Position numbers and translations under genes: made by a program | Source of the DNA: GCA-002722245 sp964230605 | GTDB lineage: Bacteria > Bacteroidota > Bacteroidia > Flavobacteriales_C > GCA-002722245 | DNA: 26,584 nt | Assembly: GCA_964230605.1 (NCBI GenBank) | Contig: CAXRIN010000070.1 | Coordinates: forward strand, 1-26,584 | Direction of reading: 5' to 3' | Shown here: positions 16,062-24,698 of the stretch, one piece after another | How positions within the stretch are numbered: position 1 is the stretch's first letter | Layout of the letters: each line of letters begins with the position of its first letter | Notes under the pieces: generated by a model | What the model was told of the DNA's origin: nothing | The model's database searches: none | The model's input: only the letters and a program-made list of their open reading frames with translations

Positions 16062-17813
16062 TTAAAACAAATTCACAAATCCGAAGTGAATCTTAGCGCT
16101 TGAGAATTGTAAAGGTGTGTCTGAGAACTTTCCCAATGCATAACTAAGTGAAAATATACCAGGTTTTGTTTCGAAATTAATTCCTGCTCCAAAGGCAATC
16201 GGGTATTCTAATTCATTCTCTAATAGAGTAAGTTTTTGAATAATAGACTGATCCCAGAATAGATTTAGATTAGAATTTTCCTCAAATAGGAATCTAATTT
16301 CAGTGGTAAAAATGGAGTAATTGGTTACAAATACAGATTGTTGGTCAAATCCTCTCAATAATTGAAATCCTCCAAGTCTAAAAAGTTCATTGTCTAGCAA
16401 GTAATCATTTTGTTTAAGACCTGAATTATTTGCGATTTTTAAAGTAAGAGCTTTCCAAATGGGGATGTAAGATTCTACAGTGATTTCCGATTCATAAATC
16501 ATTGATGTTTCAGGTACCAAAAGAGATGAACTTATAGCATCTGTTTCAGAAAAAGGAATAATAATTTTTTCTCCCTGCTTTATCCCTGTTAGTTTTTTCA
16601 AACCAGCTTTTGCCTCAAGATTTAAAAGAAACCCTTTTCGAGGGTTGAATTTATAGTCGAGCAGATTTAAGTGAAATTTTAATCCATATGCGTTTTTTGA
16701 CCCTGAATTGGAAGTTAAATTGGATTGATTAATTGCTTGATTGGAAAGTTTGTTAGTTCCTTCATTCTCCCAAAAAGCCGTAAAGTATTTTTCTGAGGAG
16801 ATATCATATTTTAATCCAATTTGGTTTTTATAAGTTATGAAACTAGTGTCTTGTTTTAAAAGATTTAGATTGTGTGAAAACCCAAAAGGAGTTTTAAAAA
16901 TGTAAGGAATGTCTTCATCTGTTTTTAATTCTTGGGTTTCAGCTTGAATTCTTTTCCAATTGATTTTGAGTTTTTCTCCGTACCCAAATGAGTTTCCTAA
17001 ATGAAGTTTTAAATCACCGGTTATAACCAATTGAGATTCATCTCCAGTTAGTGCAGAACTAGTATTGGGTAGAACCCCAATAACTCCATTAATAAAATTG
17101 GCGGATTTGGCTTTTAAATAGAGGATAACAGTAGCCTTGTCTTTGGTGAACTTCACTTCTGGAGCTTTTATTGATTTTGCAAAAGGAAGTTCTTTTAATC
17201 GTTTGTTAATAGATAAGAAAAGTGATTCATCATAACTTTTCCCTTTTTGAATGCCTAAATAATTTGCGAAGTAATATGGTTTAAGTTTTGCGTCTCCTTC
17301 AATTTTAATCTCATCCCATACTGTTTTAGGGCCGGGAGCTAAATTTATAATTGCGGATAATTCTCTATTGGAAATTGTAATGCTATCCAAGTTGGCTTTC
17401 GCAAATGGGTAGCCATTGTTTTGGTAGTAGGTAACAATATTATTTAAACGGTTGGCTAGATCAGATGGTGAAACTAGAGATTTCTGCCATTTACCTTTAA
17501 TGTGATTGGGGATTCTGTATTGCTTGTCTTTTAATGAGATTTTGTCCCATGAAAATTGATTTCCGATTTTTAGATAGGCCGAATAATTAAGCGAATCATT
17601 TTTGACAAGTGAGTCTATAGAAAAATATAAAAAACCATTTGAATAAGCTTCCTTATGAAGGAGGTTAACTGAGGCGTCATATTCCTTCCAGGAATTGAAT
17701 GTTGAGTCAGGTTTGTATTGAAAGTTTGAGCAATCATCACCCTTCCAGTTAATGGTAATTTGCCCAATGCTAGGCAGTGATAATACGATTAATATGAAAT
17801 GGATTAATTTCAT
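16062..17813 (-). CDS. Omp85/BamA-like outer-membrane protein
   Basis: A 583-aa protein from the ATG at 17813; the frame is open to 17831, but the signal peptide starts at MKLIHFILIV and ends near SIGQ. A POTRA-like segment follows (about residues 130-235: VWDEIKIEGDAKLKPYYFANYLGI ... YDESLFLSINKRLKELPF, the usual beta-alpha-alpha-beta pattern), then a C-terminal 16-strand-type barrel. The loop GFQLLRGFDQQ carries the RGF motif of the Omp85 lid. The protein ends in Phe, the outer-membrane targeting residue. Canonical BamA has five POTRA domains and about 800 residues, so this is a shorter member, probably not the essential BamA. Its ATG shares one base with the ung stop (TAATG), so the two are coupled. 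Confidence 0.85.
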   Translation of the reverse strand: MKLIHFILIVLSLPSIGQITINWKGDDCSNFQYKPDSTFNSWKEYDASVNLLHKEAYSNGFLYFSIDSLVKNDSLNYSAYLKIGNQFSWDKISLKDKQYRIPNHIKGKWQKSLVSPSDLANRLNNIVTYYQNNGYPFAKANLDSITISNRELSAIINLAPGPKTVWDEIKIEGDAKLKPYYFANYLGIQKGKSYDESLFLSINKRLKELPFAKSIKAPEVKFTKDKATVILYLKAKSANFINGVIGVLPNTSSALTGDESQLVITGDLKLHLGNSFGYGEKLKINWKRIQAETQELKTDEDIPYIFKTPFGFSHNLNLLKQDTSFITYKNQIGLKYDISSEKYFTAFWENEGTNKLSNQAINQSNLTSNSGSKNAYGLKFHLNLLDYKFNPRKGFLLNLEAKAGLKKLTGIKQGEKIIIPFSETDAISSSLLVPETSMIYESEITVESYIPIWKALTLKIANNSGLKQNDYLLDNELFRLGGFQLLRGFDQQSVFVTNYSIFTTEIRFLFEENSNLNLFWDQSIIQKLTLLENELEYPIAFGAGINFETKPGIFSLSYALGKFSDTPLQFSSAKIHFGFVNLF

Positions 17814-18496
17814 TAAACTTCTAACGACCAATCTATCGGAATAATGTTTTTTGATTTTAAAAATTCATTTGTCTTAGAAAAAGGTTTGCTTCCAAAGAAT
17901 CCTTTTCGAGCAGCAAAAGGAGAAGGGTGTGCCGATTTGATAACAAAGTGCTTGTTAGAGTCAATAATAACCCCCTTGTCTTGAGCGTATTTTCCCCAAA
18001 GAATAAATACCAGATTTTCTTTTTCATTAGATAGTTTTCGAATTACTGCATCAGTAAATTTTTCCCATCCTTTTTTTTGATGACTTCCAGGGGATTGAGC
18101 TCGAACCGTTAGAGTCGCGTTTAGTAGTAAAACACCTTGTTTAGTCCAAGCTGTTAAATCTCCCGATTGAGGAAGTTTGATTCCTATGTCTGATTCAATT
18201 TCTTTGTAGATGTTTTTCAAAGAGGGTGGAAGTTTAACTCTTTTTTGCACAGAAAAACTCAACCCATGCGCTTGATTTTCTCCGTGATATGGATCTTGCC
18301 CGATTATTACAACTTTAACATCTTCAAATGGTGTTTGGTTAAAGGCGTTGTAAATTTCATTTTCGTTGGGGTAAATAGTGAAAGTGTCGGATTCTATTTT
18401 TAAAAAGTCATTTAATTCTTTGAAATAAGGCGATTCAAATTCCATTTGTAACCTATGTAACCAACTCGAATGAATTTTTGGGCTAACTTCCGACAT
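17813..18496 (-). CDS. ung: Uracil-DNA glycosylase
   Basis: Excises uracil from DNA in base-excision repair. From the ATG at 18496 it is 227 aa; a TTG at 18508 would add four residues. Family 1 motifs are all present: GQDPYHG with catalytic D68, LLLNATLTV, and HPSPFAARKGFFGSKPFSK with H190. Length is normal for the bacterial enzyme. It is first in the five-gene minus-strand unit, divergent from ytxJ with 40 bases between them. Confidence 0.97.
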   Translation of the reverse strand: MSEVSPKIHSSWLHRLQMEFESPYFKELNDFLKIESDTFTIYPNENEIYNAFNQTPFEDVKVVIIGQDPYHGENQAHGLSFSVQKRVKLPPSLKNIYKEIESDIGIKLPQSGDLTAWTKQGVLLLNATLTVRAQSPGSHQKKGWEKFTDAVIRKLSNEKENLVFILWGKYAQDKGVIIDSNKHFVIKSAHPSPFAARKGFFGSKPFSKTNEFLKSKNIIPIDWSLEV

Positions 18497-18536
18497 TGAT
18501 AAATTCAATTAATGAATAAAAACAAAAACTTGAGCA

Positions 18537-18920
18537 ATGTTGAAAATATTTAAGTTTTTCGAGAGTTTTGCTCGGAATAAAAGTAGTAAGATGGATTGGA
18601 TAAATTTGAATTCTGTTGAACAATTGAATGAGATTGATGAAAAATCAAAAGAAAAAGCTCAAGTTATTTTTAAGCACAGTACAAGATGTAGTGTAAGTAC
18701 TTTCGCTAAAAGAATACTTACAAGTGAATATAACGACGATGTGCAAGCCAAAGCAGATGTTTATTACTTGGATTTAATTTCATTCAGAGAAGTAAGTAAT
18801 GAAATAGCTAGTAGATACTCTGTTTACCACGAATCTCCACAAATTTTAGTGATAAAGGATGGTAAATGTGTTTATGATGCTTCTCATTCGGAAGTTTCTT
18901 TTGAAAAAGCCTTAAACTAA
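18537..18920 (+). CDS. ytxJ: Bacillithiol system redox-active protein YtxJ
   Basis: A 127-aa thioredoxin-fold protein. The core pattern IFKHSTRCSVS (residues 44-54) with a single Cys at 51, followed by YYLDLISFREVSNEIA and HESPQILVI (cis-Pro loop), is that of YtxJ, a monothiol bacilliredoxin-like protein used to remove bacillithiol from proteins. The N-terminal 20 residues (basic, FKFF) match the short leader often seen in Bacteroidota members; an ATG at 18591 would remove most of it. Its presence suggests the cell makes bacillithiol. It heads a plus-strand set with an outer-membrane protein gene and lipA. Confidence 0.85.
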   Translation: MLKIFKFFESFARNKSSKMDWINLNSVEQLNEIDEKSKEKAQVIFKHSTRCSVSTFAKRILTSEYNDDVQAKADVYYLDLISFREVSNEIASRYSVYHESPQILVIKDGKCVYDASHSEVSFEKALN

Positions 18921-18955
18921 CAAATTAGCTTCAACACGATAAAAAGCTTAATTTG
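18921..18955 (+). repeat. Inverted repeat between ytxJ and the next gene
   Basis: CAAATTAGCTT (18921-18931) pairs with AAGCTTAATTTG (18944-18955) with one bulged base and a 12-base loop. It begins directly after the ytxJ stop codon and ends 9 bases before the next ATG. No T-run follows, so it may be an attenuator or an mRNA-stabilising stem more than a terminator. Confidence 0.45.
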
Positions 18956-18964
18956 GTTAGTCGG

Positions 18965-19690
18965 ATGAAAAATAAGTTGCTCTTTTTCTGTCTTCTGGTG
19001 TCTTCTTTGGCTTTCGGTCAAAAGGAAGATAAAAGAGATCATACAGTTGGGTATCATCACATTTTTTATTCTGGAGTTCAAATAAATACTCATGGATGGG
19101 GAGGAGGAGTTAGAAGAGGTTATCATAAAACAGTCAAAAGGAAAAGACTTTATGAGGCGGAATTAACGACACTAAAACATCCAAGAGAGGTGAAGTTACT
19201 TCCGGCCGACGGTTCAAGTGGGTTTGTTTTTGCAAAACTAAATAGTGCTTATAATCTTCGTCTAGGTTTAGGTGATCATAATATTATATCCTTCAAACCA
19301 TTTGGAGAGGGAGTTGAATTAAAAACAATTTATTCATTTGGTTTTACTTCAACTTTTTTAAAGCCCAATTACTATTACATGATTTATGGGGATAACCAAT
19401 TGGCTACTTTGGAAAGGTTTGATCCTGACAGGCATGATGTTTTCAATATTGTTAGCTCTGGACCATATTTTAAAGGCTTTGGTGAGATGACTGTTCAGCC
19501 AGGAATTTTCGGTAAATTTGCGCTGAATTTTGAATACGCTGCAGAAAGAACATCCATAAGAAGTTTGGAAGTTGGTGCAGTAATAGATGGTTACTACAGA
19601 AACGTTGAAATTTTAGCATTTACAGATAATTATCCTGTTTTCGTTAGCTTATATCTTAGTTTACAATACGGGAGAAAATGGTACAGATAA
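18965..19690 (+). CDS. Putative outer-membrane beta-barrel protein, unknown function
   Basis: A 241-aa protein from the ATG at 18965; a TTG at 18953 would precede the signal peptide. Residues 1-19 are a clear signal peptide (KNKLLFFCLLVSSLAFGQ). The mature part is rich in alternating Tyr/Phe strands and Gly turns (HHIFYSGVQINTHGWGGG, NYYYMIYGD, VFVSLYLSLQYGRKWYR), as in small Bacteroidota outer-membrane barrels. I do not recognise a named family. The aromatic, strand-like C-terminus (YLSLQYGRKWYR) fits a last barrel strand. It is 10 bases upstream of lipA and probably co-transcribed. Confidence 0.65.
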   Translation: MKNKLLFFCLLVSSLAFGQKEDKRDHTVGYHHIFYSGVQINTHGWGGGVRRGYHKTVKRKRLYEAELTTLKHPREVKLLPADGSSGFVFAKLNSAYNLRLGLGDHNIISFKPFGEGVELKTIYSFGFTSTFLKPNYYYMIYGDNQLATLERFDPDRHDVFNIVSSGPYFKGFGEMTVQPGIFGKFALNFEYAAERTSIRSLEVGAVIDGYYRNVEILAFTDNYPVFVSLYLSLQYGRKWYR

Positions 19691-19700
19691 ATAGAAGGGT

Positions 19701-20570
19701 ATGAGCGAGCAAGTTGAAAAAAAGAAGCCTTTGTACAAAAAGCCAAAATGGCTAAGAGTGAAACTTCCTATTGGAGAAGGGTACAAGAAGGTAAGGAAAT
19801 TGGTTGATGACAATAACTTGCATACAATTTGTCAGAGCGGTAACTGTCCAAACATGGGAGAATGTTGGGGAGCAGGTACGGCGACTTTCATGATATTAGG
19901 AAACACTTGCACCAGAAGTTGTGGGTTTTGTGCTGTTAAAACAGGGAAAGGTGAAGATTTAGATGAGTGGGAACCTGTTAAGGTTGCTAAATCCATTAAA
20001 ACAATGGAGGTAAAGCATGCTGTTATTACTTCGGTAGATCGCGATGATTTACCTGATGGTGGTGCAGATCACTGGGTTAAAACAGTCGAAGCTGTTAGAA
20101 GAATTAGTCCAGGAACAACAATGGAAACTCTTATTGGGGATTTTATGGGTAAATGGGAAGATCTTCAAAGAATTATCGATGTTGCACCTGAGGTAGTGTC
20201 GCACAATATAGAGACTGTTAGAAGGTTGTCGAAGCAAGTTCGTGTTCAGGCAAAATATGATCGAAGTTTAGAGGTTTTATTCCGATTGAAAAAAGGCGGA
20301 ATGAAAACTAAATCCGGCTTTATGGTTGGACTGGGAGAATCGGAAGATGAGGTCTTTGAAACAATTGATGATTTAGCATCAGTTAATGTAAATATAGTAA
20401 CTATTGGACAATATTTACAACCAACACCAAAACATTTAGAAATAGCTGAATTTATTACTCCTGAAAAGTTCGAAGAATACCGTCAATACGCTTTGAATAA
20501 GGGATTCCGTCATGTGGAAAGTTCACCACTTGTTCGTTCGTCCTATCACGCAGAAAAGCATATAGAGTAA
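19701..20570 (+). CDS. lipA: Lipoyl synthase
   Basis: A radical-SAM enzyme that inserts two sulfurs into the octanoyl chain of lipoyl-dependent proteins such as pyruvate dehydrogenase. The 289-aa protein has both iron-sulfur sites: the auxiliary cluster C44-x4-C49-x5-C55 (CQSGNCPNMGEC) and the radical-SAM CxxxCxxC at C70, C74 and C77. The conserved end PLVRSSYHA supplies the serine ligand to the auxiliary cluster. Length is normal. No lipB or lplA gene is adjacent; the octanoyl donor enzyme must be elsewhere. Confidence 0.97.
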   Translation: MSEQVEKKKPLYKKPKWLRVKLPIGEGYKKVRKLVDDNNLHTICQSGNCPNMGECWGAGTATFMILGNTCTRSCGFCAVKTGKGEDLDEWEPVKVAKSIKTMEVKHAVITSVDRDDLPDGGADHWVKTVEAVRRISPGTTMETLIGDFMGKWEDLQRIIDVAPEVVSHNIETVRRLSKQVRVQAKYDRSLEVLFRLKKGGMKTKSGFMVGLGESEDEVFETIDDLASVNVNIVTIGQYLQPTPKHLEIAEFITPEKFEEYRQYALNKGFRHVESSPLVRSSYHAEKHIE

Positions 20571-20600
20571 AATTCCTATTTTAGAAATAAATCTTAAGTA

Positions 20601-23381
20601 TTGAAAAATAGTCTTCTCATAATTGGATTAATCCTTCTAGTTGGTTTGAAAGTTGGCTTTCATCAAAATCACGCTGAAAAAGAAGAAATCCATGAAGACT
20701 ATCAAGGTTTAAAGCAATATTGGAATCAAAGAGTTGGTACTTATTCTTCGGCAGAAGATTTTGTTTCGGTCTTAAAAAAGGTTCGCAAGCAAATCGCTTC
20801 CGTACCCAAAAAAAGATCGTTAGGTCTAGATTGGAAGGAGCTTGGTCCAGATAATATTGGTGGAAGAGTTCGAGCTTTATTAATAGATAATCAGAATCCA
20901 AATTTGATGTTTGCTGGAGGTGTTTCTGGTGGTTTGTGGTATAGCTCCGATGCTGGATTAACTTGGAGTTTAACAGCTCCAGGGGATGATGCTGAAAATC
21001 TAAGCGTTAACTGTATTACTCAAGATGAATTAGGCTATATATATTATGGAACCGGCGAAGGTATTTTCTTGAGCTTAGCAAGTGGAAGTTTCCCTACAGC
21101 AATGAGTTCTGCTTTTCGAGGAAAAGGCGTTTTTCGATCAACTGAACCTCATGGAACTACTTTTCAATTAATGACAGACTCTTGGGATGGGAAAGAAGAG
21201 TACATGTTTGCGGTTAGCTCAATTACGAACGATGGTAAAGGTAATATTTACGCAGGAGGGAAAAATAGATTGTACAGAAGTCAAGACAGAGGTGAAACCT
21301 GGCAAGCGGTAAATGGTACGATTTCCTCAAGTGTTATTACAGGAGATGTATTTGATGTAAAAGCATTGTCTGATGGAACAGTTTTTTTGGCAATGGGAGG
21401 GAGTTACTATAAATCTTCAACAGGAGATGTTTACAGTTTTGAAAAAATTTCAGGAGTATCAGAGGTTTTAACTCCGGCATCAGGAAGATCGGTTTTTGCA
21501 GTTGCTCCTTCGGATGAAAATATAATCTATATATCAAGGTCTAATTCTGGAGATGATTTTGATGGCTTATTTAGGTCTAAAGATAAAGGGGTAACTTGGG
21601 AGAAACTTCTTGGAGGAGGAAGTTCTTTATTTAAACCTTTTAGAGATCAAGGGAATTATAATCAATGTCTGGCGGTTTTTCCAGACAATTCGAGTAGAAT
21701 ATTAATGGGAGGTTTTGAGGTTTATGAGTGGGAAGAAGGTGAAAATTGGAAAACCTTAAGTGATTGGTCGGGTGATTGGGGAGATGATAATTATGTTCAT
21801 GCAGATGCACATTTGTTTGTTTTTCATCCAGCAAATCCAAAGCAATATTATATCGCAACTGATGGTGGGATATTTGTTACTAAGGACGAAGGTGAAGTTT
21901 TTCAAAGGTTAAACAGAGGATTTAATGTAACTCAGTTTTTTGGTGTTGGTTATGGAAGTGATGGTGTTGTTTTGGGAGGAACTCAGGATAATTCTAATGT
22001 TTACATTGATTATTCAGGGAATACGGCGCAAAGTGGTGAATTGCATAACGCTGGTGATGGAGGCTTTTCTGCTATTTCTAACTTACTACCAAATGTATTT
22101 TTTGTTGAAAGTCAATACGGTAGAATAATGAGAGATAATAGTCGATCTAATAGTTATTTGGAGATATTTTCACATCCAAACTCAAAGTTGACTCAAGAAA
22201 TTGTGGAGTATAATTATGCTTGGAGTGAGTTTGTGACACCTTTTACTTTATGGGAATCCAATTTTGATAATTTAGTTCCTGACTCTGTTGAATTTACTGC
22301 CGATAAAAATTATGATCTTGAAGATGTTATAACCGTAAATACTTCTATACCAGGTATTTCCTTTAAAGATACATTGAAGCAAGCCTTGATTGAAGGAGAG
22401 TCATTGAAGCTTAAAAATCCTAAACAATCAATGTTAGTTTACGGTACGCATCAAGCCTTGTATATTTCAAGGAACGCTATTCATTTTTCTGGGGATGTAG
22501 AGTGGATTGAACTAGCTACAGATGGTTGCAAAATTTCCTCAAGTCCAGAAGGCGTTACCGCGATTGCTGTTTCAAATGACGGAGATGAAATTTTCTACGG
22601 TACAAATAAAGGGTTAGTTTATCGTGTGAGTAATGTTTCAAAAGTTTTAGATGACGAATCTGTTTCAAATGCTGAAGTAACTTTAATCGGAGATTTTGAT
22701 CAGTCTGGATCTTCAAATCCAATTGTAATAACAGATTTGGCGGTTGATCCAAATGATAAAGAGCATTTATTGGTAACTGTTGGATTTTATGATCAGACTA
22801 CAAATATTTATAAATCAACAACAGCTTCGAGCGCATCCAATCAAAGCTCTTTTGTTTCAATAGCCAATAATTTACCGCAAATTCCAGTTTATTCAGCTTT
22901 AATTGAAATGACCACAGGAAATTATATTATCGGTACAGAATACGGACTTTTTTCTAGCTCTGATGGTGGTGCTACTTGGAGCCAAGAACTTGATGGGCCT
23001 CCGCAATGTCCTGTAGCAATGATAAGACAACAAACTTTTAAATGGGCTGGAAACCTTGGTCAAATCTATGTTGCTACTCACGGTAGAGGTTTGTTTACTT
23101 CCGATCATTATGTTACATCAAACTCAAATAAGCTTGACTTAGTGAAAAAAATAGATTTAGAAATTTTTCCTAATCCTGTAACCGAACGAATTCAATTCAA
23201 AATTGAAAATAGAAATAATGATGATCTGCTATTACAGATAATCAACATGAATGGAGAATTAGTGTATTATCAAAAACAGAAAGATCATTACGTTAACGTT
23301 ACTGACCTTTCGAGTGGTAATTATATTCTATCTGTTCAAAAAGGAAGGGAAATCTTCTCTTCAACTTTTATTAAGAAATAA
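20601..23381 (+). CDS. Secreted sortilin-like beta-propeller protein with T9SS type A sorting domain
   Basis: A 926-aa protein. The start is TTG at 20601: an in-frame stop lies two codons upstream and the signal peptide (KNSLLIIGLILLVGLKVG) begins immediately, so the start is forced. Asp-box turns SSDAGLTW (115-122), SQDRGETW (227-234), SKDKGVTW (326-333), a weaker TKDEGEVF (427-434) and SSSDGGATW late in the chain mark a large VPS10/sortilin-type beta-propeller. The C-terminal 75 residues, from IFPNPVTERI near 855 to the Lys-Lys end, form a type A sorting domain. Known: such domains send cargo through the type IX system to the cell surface. No catalytic residues are recognised, so glycosidase labels would be guesses. 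It ends one base before a convergent stop. Confidence 0.9.
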   Translation: MKNSLLIIGLILLVGLKVGFHQNHAEKEEIHEDYQGLKQYWNQRVGTYSSAEDFVSVLKKVRKQIASVPKKRSLGLDWKELGPDNIGGRVRALLIDNQNPNLMFAGGVSGGLWYSSDAGLTWSLTAPGDDAENLSVNCITQDELGYIYYGTGEGIFLSLASGSFPTAMSSAFRGKGVFRSTEPHGTTFQLMTDSWDGKEEYMFAVSSITNDGKGNIYAGGKNRLYRSQDRGETWQAVNGTISSSVITGDVFDVKALSDGTVFLAMGGSYYKSSTGDVYSFEKISGVSEVLTPASGRSVFAVAPSDENIIYISRSNSGDDFDGLFRSKDKGVTWEKLLGGGSSLFKPFRDQGNYNQCLAVFPDNSSRILMGGFEVYEWEEGENWKTLSDWSGDWGDDNYVHADAHLFVFHPANPKQYYIATDGGIFVTKDEGEVFQRLNRGFNVTQFFGVGYGSDGVVLGGTQDNSNVYIDYSGNTAQSGELHNAGDGGFSAISNLLPNVFFVESQYGRIMRDNSRSNSYLEIFSHPNSKLTQEIVEYNYAWSEFVTPFTLWESNFDNLVPDSVEFTADKNYDLEDVITVNTSIPGISFKDTLKQALIEGESLKLKNPKQSMLVYGTHQALYISRNAIHFSGDVEWIELATDGCKISSSPEGVTAIAVSNDGDEIFYGTNKGLVYRVSNVSKVLDDESVSNAEVTLIGDFDQSGSSNPIVITDLAVDPNDKEHLLVTVGFYDQTTNIYKSTTASSASNQSSFVSIANNLPQIPVYSALIEMTTGNYIIGTEYGLFSSSDGGATWSQELDGPPQCPVAMIRQQTFKWAGNLGQIYVATHGRGLFTSDHYVTSNSNKLDLVKKIDLEIFPNPVTERIQFKIENRNNDDLLLQIINMNGELVYYQKQKDHYVNVTDLSSGNYILSVQKGREIFSSTFIKK

Positions 23382-23382
23382 T

Positions 23383-24564
23383 TTATTTAAGCATGTTCAA
23401 TGCGATGTAGCTCATTAAACCAATTGAGGTTCTTAATGATTCATGGTCAATATCAAAAGTATTGGTATGTAAACCAGAGTTAACACCTTCTGGTGTATTT
23501 GATATACCTAATCTGTAAAAGCAAGATGGCATTTTTTGAGAATAAAATGCAAAGTCTTCCGAGGTCATTCTTAAATCAAGTGCATGGACTTTATCTTTTC
23601 CCAGGTAATCTTCAGCAGTTTCCCAAGCAATTTGAGTAGTATCATTATCATTTACCAAGTATGGGAATCCGTCGTGAATATCAAAATCACAACTTCCTCC
23701 CATTCCTTCAGCAATCGATTCTGCCATTTTTTTCATTTTAACTTTTGCTTCAGCACGCCATTCTTCATTAAATGTTCGGAAAGTTCCCTTCAATTTAACT
23801 TCATCTGGAATTATATTCGTTGCTCCTAAACCTTCAATATGTCCAAAAGTTAAAACCGATGGAATAGTAGGTGTTGCACTTCGTGAAACTATCGATTGTA
23901 ATGCAACAATTATGTTAGAAGTAATAACAATTGGATCAATACACTTTTCAGGTAAAGCTCCATGTCCTCCAGCCCCTTTTACAGTAACGTGTAACTCGTC
24001 GGCAGAAGCCATATACATCCCTTTTCTGAATCCAACATTACCGGCTTCCATTTGAGGATATACATGCTGTCCAATTATCAATTCTGCATCTGGATTTCTT
24101 AAAGCACCCTCTTTTAGCATCAAAGAGGCTCCTCCTGGTACAATTTCTTCCCCAGGTTGAAAAACAATTTTAATAGTTCCTTCAAATTGATCCTTTAGTT
24201 CATTTAATATTTTACAAACGCCAAACATTGAACTTGTATGAACATCGTGACCACAAGCGTGCATTACACCCTCGTTTTTAGATTTGTAATCAACATCATT
24301 CTTTTCAAGGATAGGTAAGGCATCAATGTCTGCCCTTAAAGCAATCACTTTTTTATCAGGGTTTTTCCCTTTAATATGTCCAACAACTCCTGTTTCAACA
24401 AAGCCAGCCTGAAATTCAATATTATTTTCAGAAAGAAATTCTTGGATGTATTTACTCGTTTTAAATTCTTTGAAAGATAATTCAGGGTTAGCATGAAGAT
24501 GTTTTCTGTGTTTTACAACTTCATCAAAATGTTTGTCTGCTAGTGCTCTTATCTGATCCTTCAT
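23383..24564 (-). CDS. M20 family amidohydrolase (N-acyl-amino-acid / hippurate hydrolase type)
   Basis: A 393-aa metallohydrolase of the M20D group, which cleaves amide bonds of N-acyl or N-aryl amino acids and short peptides. Di-metal ligands are visible: C104 and H106 (MHACGHDVHT), E139/E140 (FQPGEE), H167 (GQHV) and H366 (GLHTNTF). The dimerisation domain starts near residue 185 (ELHVTVKGAGGHGALPE). No signal peptide is present, so it is cytoplasmic. The substrate cannot be read from sequence; ILR1-like auxin-conjugate hydrolases and diaminopimelate deacetylases share the motifs. A single-gene unit. Confidence 0.92.
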   Translation of the reverse strand: MKDQIRALADKHFDEVVKHRKHLHANPELSFKEFKTSKYIQEFLSENNIEFQAGFVETGVVGHIKGKNPDKKVIALRADIDALPILEKNDVDYKSKNEGVMHACGHDVHTSSMFGVCKILNELKDQFEGTIKIVFQPGEEIVPGGASLMLKEGALRNPDAELIIGQHVYPQMEAGNVGFRKGMYMASADELHVTVKGAGGHGALPEKCIDPIVITSNIIVALQSIVSRSATPTIPSVLTFGHIEGLGATNIIPDEVKLKGTFRTFNEEWRAEAKVKMKKMAESIAEGMGGSCDFDIHDGFPYLVNDNDTTQIAWETAEDYLGKDKVHALDLRMTSEDFAFYSQKMPSCFYRLGISNTPEGVNSGLHTNTFDIDHESLRTSIGLMSYIALNMLK

Positions 24565-24698
24565 GAAAAAAATATTAGTTCGCTAAGATAATTCTTTCTT
24601 TGTTGAATTAAAGTTAACCCCAAGTTAAGGTTGCTCAAACAATTATAAAGAATAAATCATTTCTAATTTTACTATCTTAATCGAAGCCAAAGCATATT

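Noticed and set aside
20617..22752. Several minus-strand frames opposite the T9SS protein gene
   Set aside because: They are Leu/His-rich by-products of the Gly/Asp/Ser-rich coding strand and overlap one intact long gene.
24595..24602. TTTCTTTG as a promoter for the enoyl-CoA hydratase gene
   Set aside because: It lies 96 bases before the start, has one mismatch and no TTG partner, so support is too weak.
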